Source of the DNA: Acidobacteriota bacterium | GTDB lineage: Bacteria > Acidobacteriota > Terriglobia > Bryobacterales > Bryobacteraceae | Reading direction: 5' to 3' | Assembly: GCA_016213725.1 (NCBI GenBank) | Contig: JACQZS010000325.1 | Span: forward strand, 1 to 52,677 | DNA: 52,677 nt | In this document: piece by piece, positions 51,061 to 52,677 of the stretch | Layout: the number at the start of each line of letters is the position of its first letter | Position numbering within the stretch: position 1 is the stretch's first letter | Program-made: the position numbers and the translations under genes | Notes under the pieces: model-generated | Databases searched by the model: none | Told to the model about the DNA's origin: nothing | Seen by the model: the letters and a program-made list of their open reading frames with translations, nothing else

Positions 51061-52080
51061 ATGTCACGCGCAGCAATTTTGTGCCTGTCCCTGGCGCTGG
51101 TGTCTTGCGCGCCGAAGTCGTCAATAACGCAACCTTCCGCAGCCCGCCAATCTGCAGAGACGCTTCCGTCATGGAACGACGGGTCATCGAAGCAGGCCAT
51201 CACGGCCTTCATCCGGCGGGTCACCACCGAAAAGACACCTGATTTCATTGCGCCCGAGGATCGGATCGCTACTTTCGACAATGATGGCACTCTCTGGTCA
51301 GAGCAGCCCATGTACTTTCAGTTCATTTTCGTGATGGACCGGGTGAAGGAACTGGCACCCGAGCACCCTGAGTGGAAAACCAAGCAGCCGTTCAGAGGGG
51401 TGATCGAAGGCGACATGAAGGCCGTGCTCGGGTCAGGGGAGAAAGGCCTGGCGGAGATGTTGGCAGTCGCCTCTACGGGCATCACCGCGGACCAATCCGA
51501 TTCCATTGTTCAGTCCTGGATCGCCACCGCCCGCCATCCGAAGACTAAGCGGCTCTATACGGAAATGGTCTTCCAGCCGATGATCGAACTCCTGCAGTAT
51601 CTGCGCGCCAACGGATTCAAGACATTCATCGTCTCCGGGGGAGGCATCGACTTCATGCGTCCGTGGACGAATCGAGTCTATGGCATCCCGCCGGAACAGG
51701 TTGTCGGGACAGTGCTTAAGGCCGAGTACGGCTCCAAGGAGGGGCCGCCGGTGCTGAATCTCCTGCCGGGAATCGCATTCGTCGACGACGGGCCCGGAAA
51801 GCCTGTTGGGATCCGCCAGTTCATCGGGCGCCGACCGGTATTTGCAGCCGGTAATTCCGATGGCGATCGCGAGATGCTCGAATACACCACAAATGGCGGA
51901 GGGCCGCGTTTCGGCATGATCATCCACCACACGGACGCGGAGCGTGAATGGGCCTATGATCGGGAATCGCATATCGGTAAACTGGACAAGGCCCTCGATC
52001 AGGCGAGGACAGCGAATTGGACAGTAGTTGATATGAAGCAGGATTGGAAGACAATCTACCCGCCGGTTAAGGCGCAGTAG
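51061..52080 (+). CDS. HAD-superfamily phosphatase, lipoprotein (paralogue 2)
   Basis: The 339-residue protein has a lipobox in 'SLALVSCAPKS', HAD motif I 'IATFDNDGTLWSEQPMYFQF', motif II 'FIVSGGGIDFMRPW', and the late motif 'FAAGNSDGDREMLEY'. It is the same length as the paralogue at 46.5 kb and aligns with it throughout ('EHPEWKTKQPF', 'ATARHP', 'VFQPM', 'IIHHTDAEREWAYDRESHIG'). All usual catalytic residues are present, so it is likely active in the periplasm. The ATG at 51061 begins the signal peptide; an earlier frame extension is unlike a signal. An arylsulfatase gene follows, a pairing seen in other genomes and consistent with ester scavenging. Confidence 0.9.
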   Translation: MSRAAILCLSLALVSCAPKSSITQPSAARQSAETLPSWNDGSSKQAITAFIRRVTTEKTPDFIAPEDRIATFDNDGTLWSEQPMYFQFIFVMDRVKELAPEHPEWKTKQPFRGVIEGDMKAVLGSGEKGLAEMLAVASTGITADQSDSIVQSWIATARHPKTKRLYTEMVFQPMIELLQYLRANGFKTFIVSGGGIDFMRPWTNRVYGIPPEQVVGTVLKAEYGSKEGPPVLNLLPGIAFVDDGPGKPVGIRQFIGRRPVFAAGNSDGDREMLEYTTNGGGPRFGMIIHHTDAEREWAYDRESHIGKLDKALDQARTANWTVVDMKQDWKTIYPPVKAQ

Positions 52081-52306
52081 TAAGGAGTTGGCAAGTTTTG
52101 GACCCGGAGTCCAGGCTAGGGAGGACAATGGCTGGTATATTTCGCAGTCACGAACCAAACGATCTCCGGGCTTTTGAACGGCAGCATTCTATGGCGTGGC
52201 AATCAGGATGCATTTCTCAAACCCCTGTTTGTCTGCCCACAGCACTGCCGAGTCGGATCCAAGCTGGAAAACCAATCGCATTCAGTAGAAACATGGAGCA
52301 AGCATC

Positions 52307-52677
52307 ATGAACAAATGGACATTCAGTCTTGCGGTCGCCATGGCTATTCCCTTGACCTGTGTCGAGGTGAATGCCCAGACGTCCGCAAAAAAACCTAATA
52401 TTGTTGTCATCTTCGGCGACGATATTGGCCAATCCGATGTCAGCGCCTACACCATGGGGCTGATGGGCTTCAAAACGCCTAACATCGACAAGATTGCCAA
52501 AGAAGGGATGATTTTCACGGACTACTATGCCGAGCAGAGCTGTACCGCCGGCCGTTCGACCTTCATCACCGGCCAAAGCGTTGCGCGCACGGGACTGTCG
52601 AAGGTCGGCATGCCGGGGGCTCCGCAGGGCATCCAGTTGCAGACGGTCACCTTGGCGAACGTGTTGAAGAACATGGG
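52307..52677 (+). CDS. Arylsulfatase, N-terminal part (runs off the window)
   Basis: The frame is open to the window edge and gives 123 residues. After a signal peptide (MNKWTFSLAVAMAIPLTCVE...) the sulfatase fold starts with 'KPNIVVIFGDDIGQSDVSAY', which has the calcium-binding Asp pair, and continues 'GFKTPNIDKIAKEGMIFTDY'. The modification motif is 'CTAGR' in 'YYAEQSCTAGRSTFITG', the C-x-A-x-R form whose Cys becomes formylglycine. Activation therefore needs an FGE; none with the right Cys pair is in the window. The ATG at 52307 has GGAG eight bases upstream. It lies 226 bases downstream of the HAD lipoprotein gene on the same strand. Confidence 0.93.
   Translation, partial: MNKWTFSLAVAMAIPLTCVEVNAQTSAKKPNIVVIFGDDIGQSDVSAYTMGLMGFKTPNIDKIAKEGMIFTDYYAEQSCTAGRSTFITGQSVARTGLSKVGMPGAPQGIQLQTVTLANVLKNM

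Overview
This window looks like chromosomal DNA of a high-GC soil bacterium of the Acidobacteriota, most likely Bryobacterales (the Solibacter/Paludibaculum type). That placement is inference from gene content, not from a marker gene: many Tat-exported (RR-motif) sugar-active proteins, a VWFA-related protein of the acidobacterial TIGR03436 type, a YncE/phosphatase fusion, and a winged-helix/kinase-like/TPR regulator.

Region 1 (1-14.6 kb) is an assortment of sugar catabolism and envelope genes: the end of a Gfo/Idh/MocA oxidoreductase, a sugar-phosphate isomerase-like protein, a secreted toroid-type protein, an internally deleted phosphodiesterase relic, an NAD-dependent epimerase, a YncE/phosphatase fusion, a CobW-type GTPase, a GH127 glycosidase, an RRM protein, an SMP-30 lactonase, a tandem AAA ATPase with altered Walker B motifs, a coiled-coil protein and a Spy-like protein.

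Region 2 (14.65-21.4 kb, minus strand) is a tightly packed five-gene chain: Ppx/GppA phosphatase, CHAD protein, methyltransferase, lactate permease, VWFA-related protein. Gaps are at most 17 bp and two start codons overlap the preceding stop. It suggests a polyphosphate-centred unit.

Region 3 (21.4-32.65 kb) carries an M20 amidohydrolase, a secreted protein of unknown role, a Tat-exported TIM-barrel-like protein, a formylglycine-enzyme-like/sialidase-like fusion coupled to a URO-D-like protein, and a 1162-residue beta-propeller protein. From about 9 to 32.7 kb the + strand is strongly G-rich whichever strand the genes are on.

A tRNA-Gly(CCC) gene at 32.78 kb marks a switch to balanced base composition. 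Region 4 (33.3-41.1 kb) is a cell-surface glycan operon: two GT-C membrane glycosyltransferases, a GT2 enzyme, an epimerase-like protein, two methyltransferases and an HpcH/HpaI aldolase-like protein, with an opposing polytopic membrane protein. Region 5 (41.1-42.5 kb) has no intact gene but holds a frameshifted GH127 relic and a 14-bp palindrome. Region 6 (42.5-52.7 kb) has a NarX-type histidine kinase, a pseudokinase/TPR regulator, two equal-length HAD lipoproteins, two outer-membrane barrels, a NarL-type regulator and the start of an arylsulfatase. It may be an envelope-stress or phosphate/sulfate-ester scavenging neighbourhood.

I found no CRISPR array, rRNA, intact insertion sequence or recognisable phage gene.
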